Shown piece after piece: positions 1 to 6,385 of a stretch of 23,703 nucleotides of DNA. Below the pieces are notes generated by a model that saw only the letters and a program-made list of their open reading frames with translations, did not search any database and was not told the origin of the DNA. The position numbers were made by a program, and so were the translations under genes. Origin of the DNA: RGIG8745 sp045576655 (GTDB taxonomy: Bacteria; Bacteroidota; Bacteroidia; Bacteroidales; Bacteroidaceae); NCBI GenBank assembly GCA_045576655.1, contig JAZNGW010000047.1, positions 1 through 23,703 of the forward strand. Reading direction: 5' to 3'. Position 1 is the stretch's first letter. Every line of letters starts with the position of its first letter.

Positions 1-42
1 CCTACTTAACTTCTTAACTCATGACTCCTGAACTCCTGAACA

Positions 43-121
43 GGGCACCCGCAAGGGATGCCCCTACACACGAATTATCGTCATCGTCCCATTGCCGTAG
101 GGGTACCCCTCGCGGGTACCC
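43..121. repeat. Extragenic inverted repeat, two 25-nt arms
   Basis: Positions 43-67 and 97-121 are imperfect reverse complements (21 of 25 match by eye), rich in GGGCACCC/GGGTACCC runs and separated by 29 bp. Before it lies a short run of repeated 'aactcctg' units (positions 11-40). No gene overlaps it. It looks like a dispersed extragenic palindrome; the copy number in the genome cannot be seen from here. Confidence 0.6.
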
Positions 122-137
122 GAAAACGCATGACGTA

Positions 138-160
138 GAGACGTCACAGTGTGGCGTCTC
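138..160. repeat. Short perfect-type hairpin with gagacg/cgtctc arms
   Basis: Arms 138-147 and 151-160 pair over 10 bp with one G-T wobble around a 3-nt loop. The arm sequence GAGACGtCAC recurs in the interrupted palindrome at 184-199 and 1595-1601, so this may be one unit of a small dispersed repeat family. It lacks a T-tract, so it is not a convincing terminator. Confidence 0.5.
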
Positions 161-199
161 AGGACAAGGCCGGATGTGTCATCGAGACGCCATGTTATG

Positions 200-226
200 A
201 CACTACTGTCCCAAAGAATCTGTTAA
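200..226 (+). repeat. IS terminal inverted repeat, left
   Basis: Begins acactactgtcccaaagaa. It matches the reverse complement of 1559-1585 with a single C/T difference at position 220. Confidence 0.88.
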
Positions 227-259
227 CAATAAGAACATCCTTTTTAATGTGACATTTTG

Positions 260-1447
260 TCAAAAATCAAATAGCGACGGAATAAGTGGTTTTCCTTTTT
301 CTTCATTCAGTTCTTGGTATCTAATTATAAGGTCTCTGACATATACTTTTTCTGTTAGTGAAACGCTTATCATATTGGCGAAATCATATAAACTTCCTTT
401 GTACGATATTGCATCGGCAACTAATGCCAAGACGCAGTATGCTGTAAAAGCGGTATACACCTGTATCATCATAGCATTTGCAGATGTCCCATAAAAAGAG
501 TTTATCCGCAAGTGCTGCTTTATCCATTTGAAAAAGACTTCAATATTCCATCTGTATTTATACAGCAATGCTACTTTCTCGGCAGGAAGTTTGAAATTGT
601 TGGTCAAGAACTGCATGGCTTTTCCTTTTTCCTCAACATAGTATGTAACCATACGGAGGTTTTTCGGATAGCCAGCCTTTGCCCAACGGCTTGTAAATTC
701 TATAGTGCGATCAGCCATGACTTCTATTGGAGTGTCATGTTTTGTATAGTCTTTCAAAACAAGATATTTTACATTGCGCTTGATAGGTACAATGAAAAAG
801 GCTTTGGCCTCTTCGATGGTGAATAGCCCTTTAGTCTTCATGTATGCCTTGTCCATTATATACAGACATTCCTTTTCGTATGGATAGTCTTCCATAAATG
901 TCTGGTCACGTTCTTCATGCCCTGTAATAAGGCACATTCTGGGAACTTCTCTTAAAAGGTCATACATCGTATGTAGTTTAATGCCACCTACTCCTTGTTG
1001 GGGTACACTCCATGGGTATCTGCTGAGATCGAATTTTACACTGCTTGAATCTATTGCAAAGAATCCGCTAAAGGAAAACAACACCGACAGCTCTTCTAAT
1101 TGCGGATTACGGAATTTAACGCATGAGGTCTTTTGCATCATCCTTTGTGCAAGTTCACGATAAATGGCAACTTCGCGTTTGGAATTGGCATGTGAGATGT
1201 TATTACGGCTGATATGCTTACCGATTCCCATTCTATGAAGCTTGTCGCCATGAGCACGCAATGAAACCTCAATATCACGCAGACTGCGTCGGGACGTTAA
1301 TTGCGCCCATATCATAACCAAAAGTTGATTCCAGCAACTAAACTCTTTGACATACTGATTGCCATGGTAACGGGCTACCAGAATCTCAAAATAATTTCTA
1401 TCTATGAATTGTGACAACTGATTGAATACGTAAGGAATTTGGGGCAT
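260..1447 (-). CDS. IS4-family transposase (DUF4372-like N-terminus plus DDE domain)
   Basis: 395-residue DDE transposase that would cut and join the ends of the surrounding IS. Counting from the ATG at 1447, D133 (in FFAIDSSS), D199 (in YIMDK) and E303 form the likely catalytic triad. The IS4 'YREK' signature is intact: Y296-x2-R299-x3-E303-x6-K310. The N-terminal ~75 residues (MPQIPYVFNQLSQFID...) resemble the DUF4372 region that precedes the catalytic domain in many Bacteroidetes IS4 transposases. An in-frame GTG at 1483 would add 12 residues; I prefer the ATG because MPQIPYVF is a sensible N-terminus and Bacteroidetes rarely use GTG. There is no frameshift or internal stop, so the element may still be active. 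Confidence 0.9.
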   Translation of the reverse strand: MPQIPYVFNQLSQFIDRNYFEILVARYHGNQYVKEFSCWNQLLVMIWAQLTSRRSLRDIEVSLRAHGDKLHRMGIGKHISRNNISHANSKREVAIYRELAQRMMQKTSCVKFRNPQLEELSVLFSFSGFFAIDSSSVKFDLSRYPWSVPQQGVGGIKLHTMYDLLREVPRMCLITGHEERDQTFMEDYPYEKECLYIMDKAYMKTKGLFTIEEAKAFFIVPIKRNVKYLVLKDYTKHDTPIEVMADRTIEFTSRWAKAGYPKNLRMVTYYVEEKGKAMQFLTNNFKLPAEKVALLYKYRWNIEVFFKWIKQHLRINSFYGTSANAMMIQVYTAFTAYCVLALVADAISYKGSLYDFANMISVSLTEKVYVRDLIIRYQELNEEKGKPLIPSLFDF

Positions 1448-1558
1448 ATTATGACATTTTGAAAGTTTGTGCGAAATTAGCACAATACATCCATTTCAAA
1501 ATCCTCCGTATAAAAATAACTTCATAACAAACTGATACACAAAATACAAACTGCTAAA

Positions 1559-1585
1559 TTAACAAATTCTTTGGGACAGTAGTGT
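1559..1585 (-). repeat. IS terminal inverted repeat, right
   Basis: Reverse complement of the left end with 26 of 27 positions identical. The base outside each end no longer pairs, which sets the boundary at 1585. Confidence 0.88.
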
Positions 1586-1908
1586 TACATCGTAGCGTCT
1601 CCGCAAAATATCAGTTGTAAATTTTACAATGTTATTTTAATCATAAGGGGTCACAAACTGCTTATAATCGTTTCGTTTTATCCATATTTTCCATAACTTT
1701 GCGATAAATAACATATCATTAACCATTAAAACACGAATTGCCAATGAAATAAACAGAAGAATACGAACGCATAGAAAGTACGCTGCCACAATCAGGCATG
1801 CGTGCGAGACTTTTTAATTATAAACTTTTAATTTTAACTCAAAGGTTGCGTTCATTCTTTACTTCGTAGAGCAAACATACAAATTTTGAGCTTTTAGCTC
1901 TTGTTCTC
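1586..1908. other. Intergenic region before the structured leader
   Basis: About 320 bp without a plausible gene. It holds the right arm of the interrupted palindrome (1595-1601), a 7-bp palindrome centred near 1621 (ttgtaaattttacaa), the promoter at 1694-1701, and the first ~200 nt of the leader. In that leader segment gaacgca (1765-1771) can pair with tgcgttc (1847-1853), and gagct/agctc form a small hairpin near 1888-1900. The only ATG near the promoter (1744) is followed at once by Lys and a stop. Confidence 0.5.
1694..1701 (+). promoter_or_regulatory. Bacteroidetes-type promoter (-7 box TAACTTTG)
   Basis: TAACTTTG fits the TAnnTTTG consensus of the Bacteroidetes primary sigma factor exactly. 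The -33 element is weak. It would start a transcript near 1708 with a leader of roughly 370 nt in front of the secreted-protein operon. Confidence 0.6.
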
Positions 1909-2064
1909 TTCATTCTGAATACCGCCAATATTCGTACATCGAGAGCAAGTTGACTGAAGGTTCACGTCTGTTAGGCGTGAACCATTCTATACTTGCAGAT
2001 GTACAGGTCACTTGGCGGTAACCCGGAATGAAGGCAAGTAAACGAATGGTTACACGCCTTTTTT
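1909..2064 (+). promoter_or_regulatory. Candidate transcription attenuator / structured leader RNA
   Basis: Two mutually exclusive folds are readable. Fold 1 is a long rod of five nested helices: 1909-1915 with 2026-2032, 1921-1928 with 2012-2019, 1934-1940 with 1998-2004, 1945-1950 with 1991-1996, and an apical hairpin 1959-1968 with 1974-1983 (5-nt loop). Fold 2 uses the segment 1974-1996 again: 1974-1979 with 2053-2058, 1980-1987 with 2044-2051, and 1991-1996 with 2034-2039, followed directly by six T at 2059-2064. That is a 14-bp terminator stem with one bulged A. Segments 1945-1968 and 2034-2058 are thus imperfect direct repeats competing for one complement, the classic antiterminator/terminator layout. 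No known riboswitch consensus or leader peptide was recognised; the ligand or trigger is unknown. Confidence 0.6.
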
Positions 2065-2079
2065 ATTTTATACAAATAC

Positions 2080-2583
2080 ATGAGAAAGGAAACACTCGTA
2101 TATTCAATGGTAAAGCAATTCTTTTTCATTGTAATTCTTTTTTTGATCAGTTCATCAGTCATTGCAAATGACGGAGTTGTCCTCAAACTAAAAAATGGCA
2201 ACGAGATGAGCTTTAAATTTTCATCAAAACCGCGTATTGAGATGGGGTCAGAAATGAGGATTATTACAGTTGATGGCACTTATGTGAGTTATGATTACGC
2301 AGATATATGTAACGTCACATTTGAGAATGTATCTTCCACTGGTATAGAAAGCACTTACAATTCGCATACTTGTGATGTCGTGTTCAGATTGCTTGATGGT
2401 ATTCTTGCAATCGAAGGACTCAACAAAGGTGAAAGCGTGAGCCTATACAATCTCAGTGGACATGCACTTGCCACATCAACTCAAACAGTCAATGGAGCAA
2501 CTTTGACACTCCCCCTTACCGAGCACAATATTCTTATCGTTCGCACAAGTACAGGAATCAGTTATAAAGTGTTTAACAAATAA
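2080..2583 (+). CDS. Small secreted protein with sorting-tail-like C-terminus
   Basis: 167 residues; function not known. The N-terminus has a signal peptide (hydrophobic FFFIVILFLISSSVIA, likely cut before NDG). The next segment (VVLKLKNGNEMSFKF ... ICNVTFENV) has the 'gives a keyword, states a structure' beta pattern seen in many small Prevotella secreted proteins. The C-terminal ~55 residues (SVSLYNLSGHAL ... GISYKVFNK) resemble a type A sorting domain of the type IX secretion system, but are short and unverified. An ATG at 2107 (MVKQFFF) is an equally reasonable start. It follows the candidate attenuator closely and is 14 bp from the next gene, so the two are probably co-transcribed. Confidence 0.7.
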   Translation: MRKETLVYSMVKQFFFIVILFLISSSVIANDGVVLKLKNGNEMSFKFSSKPRIEMGSEMRIITVDGTYVSYDYADICNVTFENVSSTGIESTYNSHTCDVVFRLLDGILAIEGLNKGESVSLYNLSGHALATSTQTVNGATLTLPLTEHNILIVRTSTGISYKVFNK

Positions 2584-2597
2584 AAACAAACAACCAA

Positions 2598-4364
2598 ATG
2601 AAAAATATATTAAGAACCTTAGTTGCATTGTTTATAATAATGCTGTTTTGTCTGAGTACTTACTCACAAGATATAGATAAGACTTCAGCTGTCAACACTG
2701 ATGCATCCGCTTGGGATGGCAGTTGGTGCGAAACAAAATACGCCCCAATGATTACGACCGCAGACGGTAGAACTGCACAGATGGTAGAAGACTTTCAATA
2801 TGGAAGTTGCGACAAAGTTGGATTAATCTTAGTTCAAGCTATCACAGGATTAGAGAATGGTGTTTACACTGTCGTTCTTTATGCTAACGCATTATCAACA
2901 CACGAAAGAGATGGATTTGACACAGATGTGTCTAATGGAGATACAGATATTGCATACGTTTTTGCAGGCAAAAAAGAAGCACGCATCAATGCTGGGATAG
3001 CAACATCTGTTGCTGTTAATGATGAATACACATTAAAGGACGTAGTTGTTGCCAACGGAATTCTCCTTATTGGTTTGGGGAAAGACAAAGCTGGAACCAA
3101 CTGGCACACAATCCAAATCAAATCATTGACATGGAACAGACCGGCACAAGCATTTTACGAGTGGGCAAATGGTGTATACACTGTTCGTTATACAGAAGAT
3201 TTAGATAGTATCACTTTCGCCCAACCTGATAAGTTAGAATCTGAAGACAATTCAGGGTCAGAAGATAATTCAGGAACAGACATTGTACCTAAAAACGCTG
3301 TTGATCTCGGACTTCCAAGCGGTACTTTGTGGGCGGACCGTAATATTGGAGCTGATTCGCCTGAAGATTGTGGATATTATTATTCTTGGGGCGAAACCCT
3401 TCCAAAGAGTATTTATGAGTCAGACAATTACAATGGTTGGGTAAGCAAAAATTTCTATAACGAAGATGGTTATTCATTTGGTGATGCAGCCAAGCATAAT
3501 TGGGGTGATAACTGGAGAACTCCAACGATTCCTGATTATAATGAGTTGAAGACATATTGCGAATCAGAAACTACGGTCATTAATGGTGTTGCCGGAGTTG
3601 TTTTCAAGGGCAAAAACGGAAACAAAATATTTTTGCCGTATTCAGGCTACATGAATGGCAATACATTGTCGGAAGACAACATAAACGGATGTTATTGGAC
3701 TACATCTCGTACAGACGACGATAAAGTTTGGGCTTTTGGATGTACAGATCAAGATAATATTACCAAGGAACCATACGAGGGATTATCAGTAAGAGCCATC
3801 ATCCATTCAAGTTCTGTCAATATTTGCAATGACGACAACCACCCGCACTTGATAGATCTTGGACTTCCAAGCGGAAAGAAATGGTCATGTTGTAATGTCG
3901 GATCTGAACATCCTCATGACTATGGTAATTATTTTGTTTGGGGAGAGATTGAGACCAAAGATTATTTTAGTGAGGATTATTCTAACGAATGGGTTGACGA
4001 TGCTGCAACCAAAAATCAAGGAAATGAGTTCCGTATGCCAACAAAAGACGAATTAGAAGAATTGATGCAAAATTGTAAAAAAGAACATGCCACATTAATG
4101 GGTTCGGAAGGTCTGATTCTTACAGGACGAAATGGTAATAAAATATTCTTGCCATTCTCGGGACATCGTTGGCAAGACAAAACATACTCTCGGAATATTT
4201 ATGCATTTTACTTAACAACATCTAAAGCGTCCGATAACACTATTGAGATGATGGCTATTAGCAATGCACATTATGCGAAAGCTGGTTATGATTTTTATTC
4301 TAAAGAATACATATCTGGTGAGGGAAGTGGTAGAGGACGGGTTGTCAGAGCAATAGGCAAATAA
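2598..4364 (+). CDS. Secreted protein with two 'VDLGLPSG' paralogous domains
   Basis: 588 residues. Residues 1-23 form a signal peptide (cut near STYSQ/DIDK). Residues ~24-180 form a beta-rich region with a carbohydrate-binding-like look (AWDGSWCET ... GLENGVYTVVLYANAL). A segment at ~188-210 ends in the common Prevotella phrase 'DSITFAQP'. A Ser/Glu/Asp/Asn linker repeats SEDNSG twice (215-226). Two homologous domains follow at ~234-402 and ~417-587. Each opens with [VI]DLGLPSG and carries a W/G-rich core, NGNKIFLP[YF]SG and a closing VRAI. This domain resembles the Fibrobacter succinogenes major paralogous (DUF1566-like) family of Bacteroidales surface proteins. Its biochemical role is unknown; a cell-surface or adhesive function is inference. 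It has no C-terminal sorting tail, unlike its upstream partner. Confidence 0.8.
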   Translation: MKNILRTLVALFIIMLFCLSTYSQDIDKTSAVNTDASAWDGSWCETKYAPMITTADGRTAQMVEDFQYGSCDKVGLILVQAITGLENGVYTVVLYANALSTHERDGFDTDVSNGDTDIAYVFAGKKEARINAGIATSVAVNDEYTLKDVVVANGILLIGLGKDKAGTNWHTIQIKSLTWNRPAQAFYEWANGVYTVRYTEDLDSITFAQPDKLESEDNSGSEDNSGTDIVPKNAVDLGLPSGTLWADRNIGADSPEDCGYYYSWGETLPKSIYESDNYNGWVSKNFYNEDGYSFGDAAKHNWGDNWRTPTIPDYNELKTYCESETTVINGVAGVVFKGKNGNKIFLPYSGYMNGNTLSEDNINGCYWTTSRTDDDKVWAFGCTDQDNITKEPYEGLSVRAIIHSSSVNICNDDNHPHLIDLGLPSGKKWSCCNVGSEHPHDYGNYFVWGEIETKDYFSEDYSNEWVDDAATKNQGNEFRMPTKDELEELMQNCKKEHATLMGSEGLILTGRNGNKIFLPFSGHRWQDKTYSRNIYAFYLTTSKASDNTIEMMAISNAHYAKAGYDFYSKEYISGEGSGRGRVVRAIGK

Positions 4365-4401
4365 TGCTTAAAGTAATAATTGCAATACAGTAATAATTGA
4401 C

Positions 4402-4443
4402 CGACAGTCTTGGTTTGATATCAAGGCTGTCGTTGTTCTTTTT
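4402..4443 (+). terminator. Intrinsic terminator of the 2080-4364 operon
   Basis: Stem 4402-4412 (cgacagtcttg) pairs with 4422-4432 (caaggctgtcg) over 11 bp with one wobble and a 9-nt loop, followed by the T-rich run ttgttcttttt. Confidence 0.8.
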
Positions 4444-4540
4444 GGGAATGACTAGTAGCGAATCGTTTTTTTGTGCTGGTAAAAAACGAATCTGCGAACA
4501 TCTGCGGAATTTGCGGGAGATTTTAAAAACATAAAAACAT

Positions 4541-4570
4541 GAGGCAGTGCCAAGCGATTGACACTGCCTC
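4541..4570 (-). terminator. Intrinsic terminator (dcp-type, distal copy)
   Basis: Read on the minus strand, GAGGCAGTG and CACTGCCTC pair around a 12-nt loop, followed by a T-rich tail (atgtttttatgttttt, ending near 4520). It now probably ends the ATPase transcript, about 100 bp after its stop. It is a copy of the terminator at 6277-6306. Confidence 0.8.
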
Positions 4571-4603
4571 GTTTGTGATTGTGGTGTATAGACTTTGGGG
4601 GTA

Positions 4604-4648
4604 TTACTTCAGTCCTCTGTTCTTGAGCAGTGGGGCGATGTTTGGTTC
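4604..4648 (-). pseudogene. Remnant of dcp C-terminus
   Basis: Encodes EPNIAPLLKNRGLK followed by TAA, matching the last 14 residues of the intact dcp product except for one residue (Ala instead of Glu at the fifth). It has no start or body of its own. Reading through the TAA stop of the upstream ATPase would enter this frame (SNWSFLL, then the tail). Confidence 0.85.
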
Positions 4649-4669
4649 CAGCAAGAAGGACCAATTACT

Positions 4670-5986
4670 TTAATCCTTAAGACATCCAAGAGGAATTACC
4701 TTGACTCCATCTTCACGAGTATAGGCAATTTCACCTCCAGTTAATACAATGAGAAGGTCTGGTTCTCGAAAAGGCATTTGTTTCTCTGTTTTATTTTTCT
4801 CACGGATTAATTTTTGCATCTCAAGTAAATGTCTTGCACCTTCATCAATGTCTCTACTACCAAGTTTACATTCAATCAATGCATATCGCTGATCGTCAAG
4901 ATGTAGAACAATGTCAGCTTCAAGTCCATATCTGTCATGATAATAAGCGACTTTACCTCCCATAGATTGAGAATAAACCTTCAGGTCACGAATACACATA
5001 CATTCAAAGACGAATCCAAATGTCTTTAAGTCTAATTCAAGGGTTTTAGGAGATGCACCCATAGCTGCGACAGCAATAGATGGGTCAATAAAGCATCTTT
5101 TTTTACCTGATCTTATTGCAGAAGCAGAACGAATAGCTGGACACCAGGCTTCAATATCTTCTATTACGAATAAACGCTTTAAAGCATCAACATACTCATC
5201 GAAAGTGGTTTGTGCTGTTGTTTCCATTTCCGCTCTTACATCTTCTAACATTGCGGATTTTTTTGCCAAAGTGCATAGGTTTCGAGCATAAGAGCGCAAT
5301 ATCAATTTGGCTAACTCCGGGTTACGTTGCACATCATCAATATTAGAGATGTCCTCATTACAAACCTTGTTTAAATAGTCTTTTGCTATAAGCAGTTTTG
5401 CTTTATCGCTTGTTACACTCAAGGAATCAGGCCAACCTCCTCTACAAGCCACCATAACTAGTTCTTCAATAGATAGTTTGGATGCGATACCATCAATATC
5501 TAAATCCTTATTATCAAACAACTCAAGAAAAGATATCTCACCTGAAGATTCTGTTGACTCATACAAACTCATTGGATACATTGTCATTGTGGAAATTCTA
5601 CCAGTTCCTGTATGCATTCTTCTTTCCACCTCTGGAGCATCCTTTTCGTTCTTTTTCTTTATAACGGTTGAACCGGTAAGGATAAACTGCCCTTTGAGTT
5701 TCCTCTCGTCAACTGTGGTTCTTACTGCATCCCAAAGTATTGGTGCATCTTGCCATTCATCAATAAGTCTGGGTGTTTCACCTTTCAAAAGAATAGAAGG
5801 CTTTGTCCTGATTGTAGCTAAATAGCCTGCTCGCTTATCTGGATCCTGCAACTTAACAACACTCTTGGCCAGTCTTTCTGCAGTTGTAGTCTTACCACAC
5901 CATTTTGGTCCATTGATTTGCACTGCACCAAAAGCCTCTAATCTCAAGGACAATTCCTCGTCTGCTATTCTTTTTAAATAATCCAT
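4670..5986 (-). CDS. AAA_14 / DUF4143-type ATPase
   Basis: 438 residues from the ATG at 5986. Walker A is GPKWCGKT (27-34), Walker B RLIDEW (73-78), and a sensor-like FILTGST follows at 101-107. The C-terminal DUF4143-type region ends in a PD-(D/E)xK-like nuclease core: D358 in EADIVLH, then E372-x-K374 in IECKLG. Proteins with this architecture are common, often horizontally acquired genes in Bacteroidales; their cellular role is not established, and suggested links to toxin or DNA-processing functions are unproven. I chose 5986 because a strong promoter box at 6011-6018 lies inside the longer reading frame that begins at 6037. The gene is bracketed by two copies of the dcp 3' end, which points to recent acquisition. 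Confidence 0.85.
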   Translation of the reverse strand: MDYLKRIADEELSLRLEAFGAVQINGPKWCGKTTTAERLAKSVVKLQDPDKRAGYLATIRTKPSILLKGETPRLIDEWQDAPILWDAVRTTVDERKLKGQFILTGSTVIKKKNEKDAPEVERRMHTGTGRISTMTMYPMSLYESTESSGEISFLELFDNKDLDIDGIASKLSIEELVMVACRGGWPDSLSVTSDKAKLLIAKDYLNKVCNEDISNIDDVQRNPELAKLILRSYARNLCTLAKKSAMLEDVRAEMETTAQTTFDEYVDALKRLFVIEDIEAWCPAIRSASAIRSGKKRCFIDPSIAVAAMGASPKTLELDLKTFGFVFECMCIRDLKVYSQSMGGKVAYYHDRYGLEADIVLHLDDQRYALIECKLGSRDIDEGARHLLEMQKLIREKNKTEKQMPFREPDLLIVLTGGEIAYTREDGVKVIPLGCLKD

Positions 5987-6010
5987 ATCAGAACTTGATT
6001 TTAATTTGTG

Positions 6011-6041
6011 CAAAAGTAGCAATTCTTTTTTTACCACGCAA
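6011..6041 (-). promoter_or_regulatory. Promoter of the ATPase gene
   Basis: On the minus strand a TTG element (6039-6041) lies 20 bp before TACTTTTG (6011-6018), which fits the Bacteroidetes -33/-7 layout. Transcription would start near 6004, about 18 nt before the ATG at 5986. Confidence 0.65.
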
Positions 6042-6054
6042 CGTATCCTTTATT

Positions 6055-6097
6055 TTTGCGGTATATCACACTCTAAATTTGCGGTATATCACACTCT
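6055..6097 (-). repeat. Tandem 20-bp repeat upstream of ATPase promoter
   Basis: The 20-mer tttgcggtatatcacactct occurs exactly at 6055-6074 and again at 6078-6097 (period 23), some 14-55 bp upstream of the -33 element. Exact tandem copies at this spacing suggest a protein-binding site, for example an operator or activator site. This is inference. Confidence 0.6.
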
Positions 6098-6234
6098 GTT
6101 TTTGTGTTTATTTGCACTGCATTTTTGCTATAATGAGGGGGGGGTGTGCTTGGTCAGAGAAACCTCTATACATATTTGGAGAAAATTTAGGGATTAATGC
6201 AAACCTCCACAATTATAGTCGCGTTTTGTGATGT

Positions 6235-6385
6235 TCTGCGAACATCTGCGGAATTTGCGAGAGATTTTAAAACTAAGAGGCAGTGCCAAAAGATTGACAC
6301 TGCCTCGTGTGTGATTGTGGTATATAGACTTTGGCGTTCTTACTTCAGTCCTCTATTCTTGAGCAATGGTTCGATGTTTGGTTCC
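6235..6385 (-). repeat. Duplicated dcp 3' end, proximal copy
   Basis: This is the copy joined to the intact dcp gene and partner of 4491-4649. It covers the last codons, stop, terminator and downstream flank. The homology stops abruptly inside the coding sequence at 6385 and downstream at 6235. Confidence 0.85.
6277..6306 (-). terminator. Intrinsic terminator of dcp
   Basis: On the minus strand GAGGCAGTG pairs with CACTGCCTC (9 bp, 12-nt loop), followed by ttagttttaaaa. It lies 33 bp after the dcp stop codon. Confidence 0.78.

Larger units (their letters stand above)
200..1585 (-). mobile_element. Complete IS4-family insertion sequence (1386 bp)
   Basis: The element is bounded by 27-bp terminal inverted repeats (200-226 and 1559-1585; 26 of 27 positions match) and carries one transposase gene on the minus strand that fills most of it. 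No exact target duplication is visible: the left flank ends ...catgttatg and the right flank begins tacatcgtag. Both flanks carry an arm of a gagacgc/gcgtctc palindrome (184-190 and 1595-1601), so the insertion sits in the middle of an extragenic palindrome. The size, single gene and transposase signature fit the IS4 family; the named IS cannot be given without a database. Confidence 0.9.
4491..4649 (-). repeat. Duplicated dcp 3' end, distal copy
   Basis: This block aligns with 6235-6385 with about 12 substitutions and one 8-bp gap. It contains the last 14 codons of dcp, the stop, the terminator hairpin and ~50 bp beyond. With the other copy it brackets the ATPase gene in direct orientation. 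Nearly all differences inside the codons are silent, which suggests that the copy came from a functional dcp of another strain. Confidence 0.85.

Noticed and set aside
1909..2064. T-box leader
   Set aside because: There is no T-box sequence like AGGGTGGNACCGCG, and the downstream genes are secreted proteins, not aminoacyl-tRNA synthetase or amino-acid genes.
4452..4664. 70-codon minus-strand frame downstream of the ATPase
   Set aside because: It is an out-of-frame reading of the duplicated dcp tail and terminator; the true remnant is in another frame at 4604-4648.
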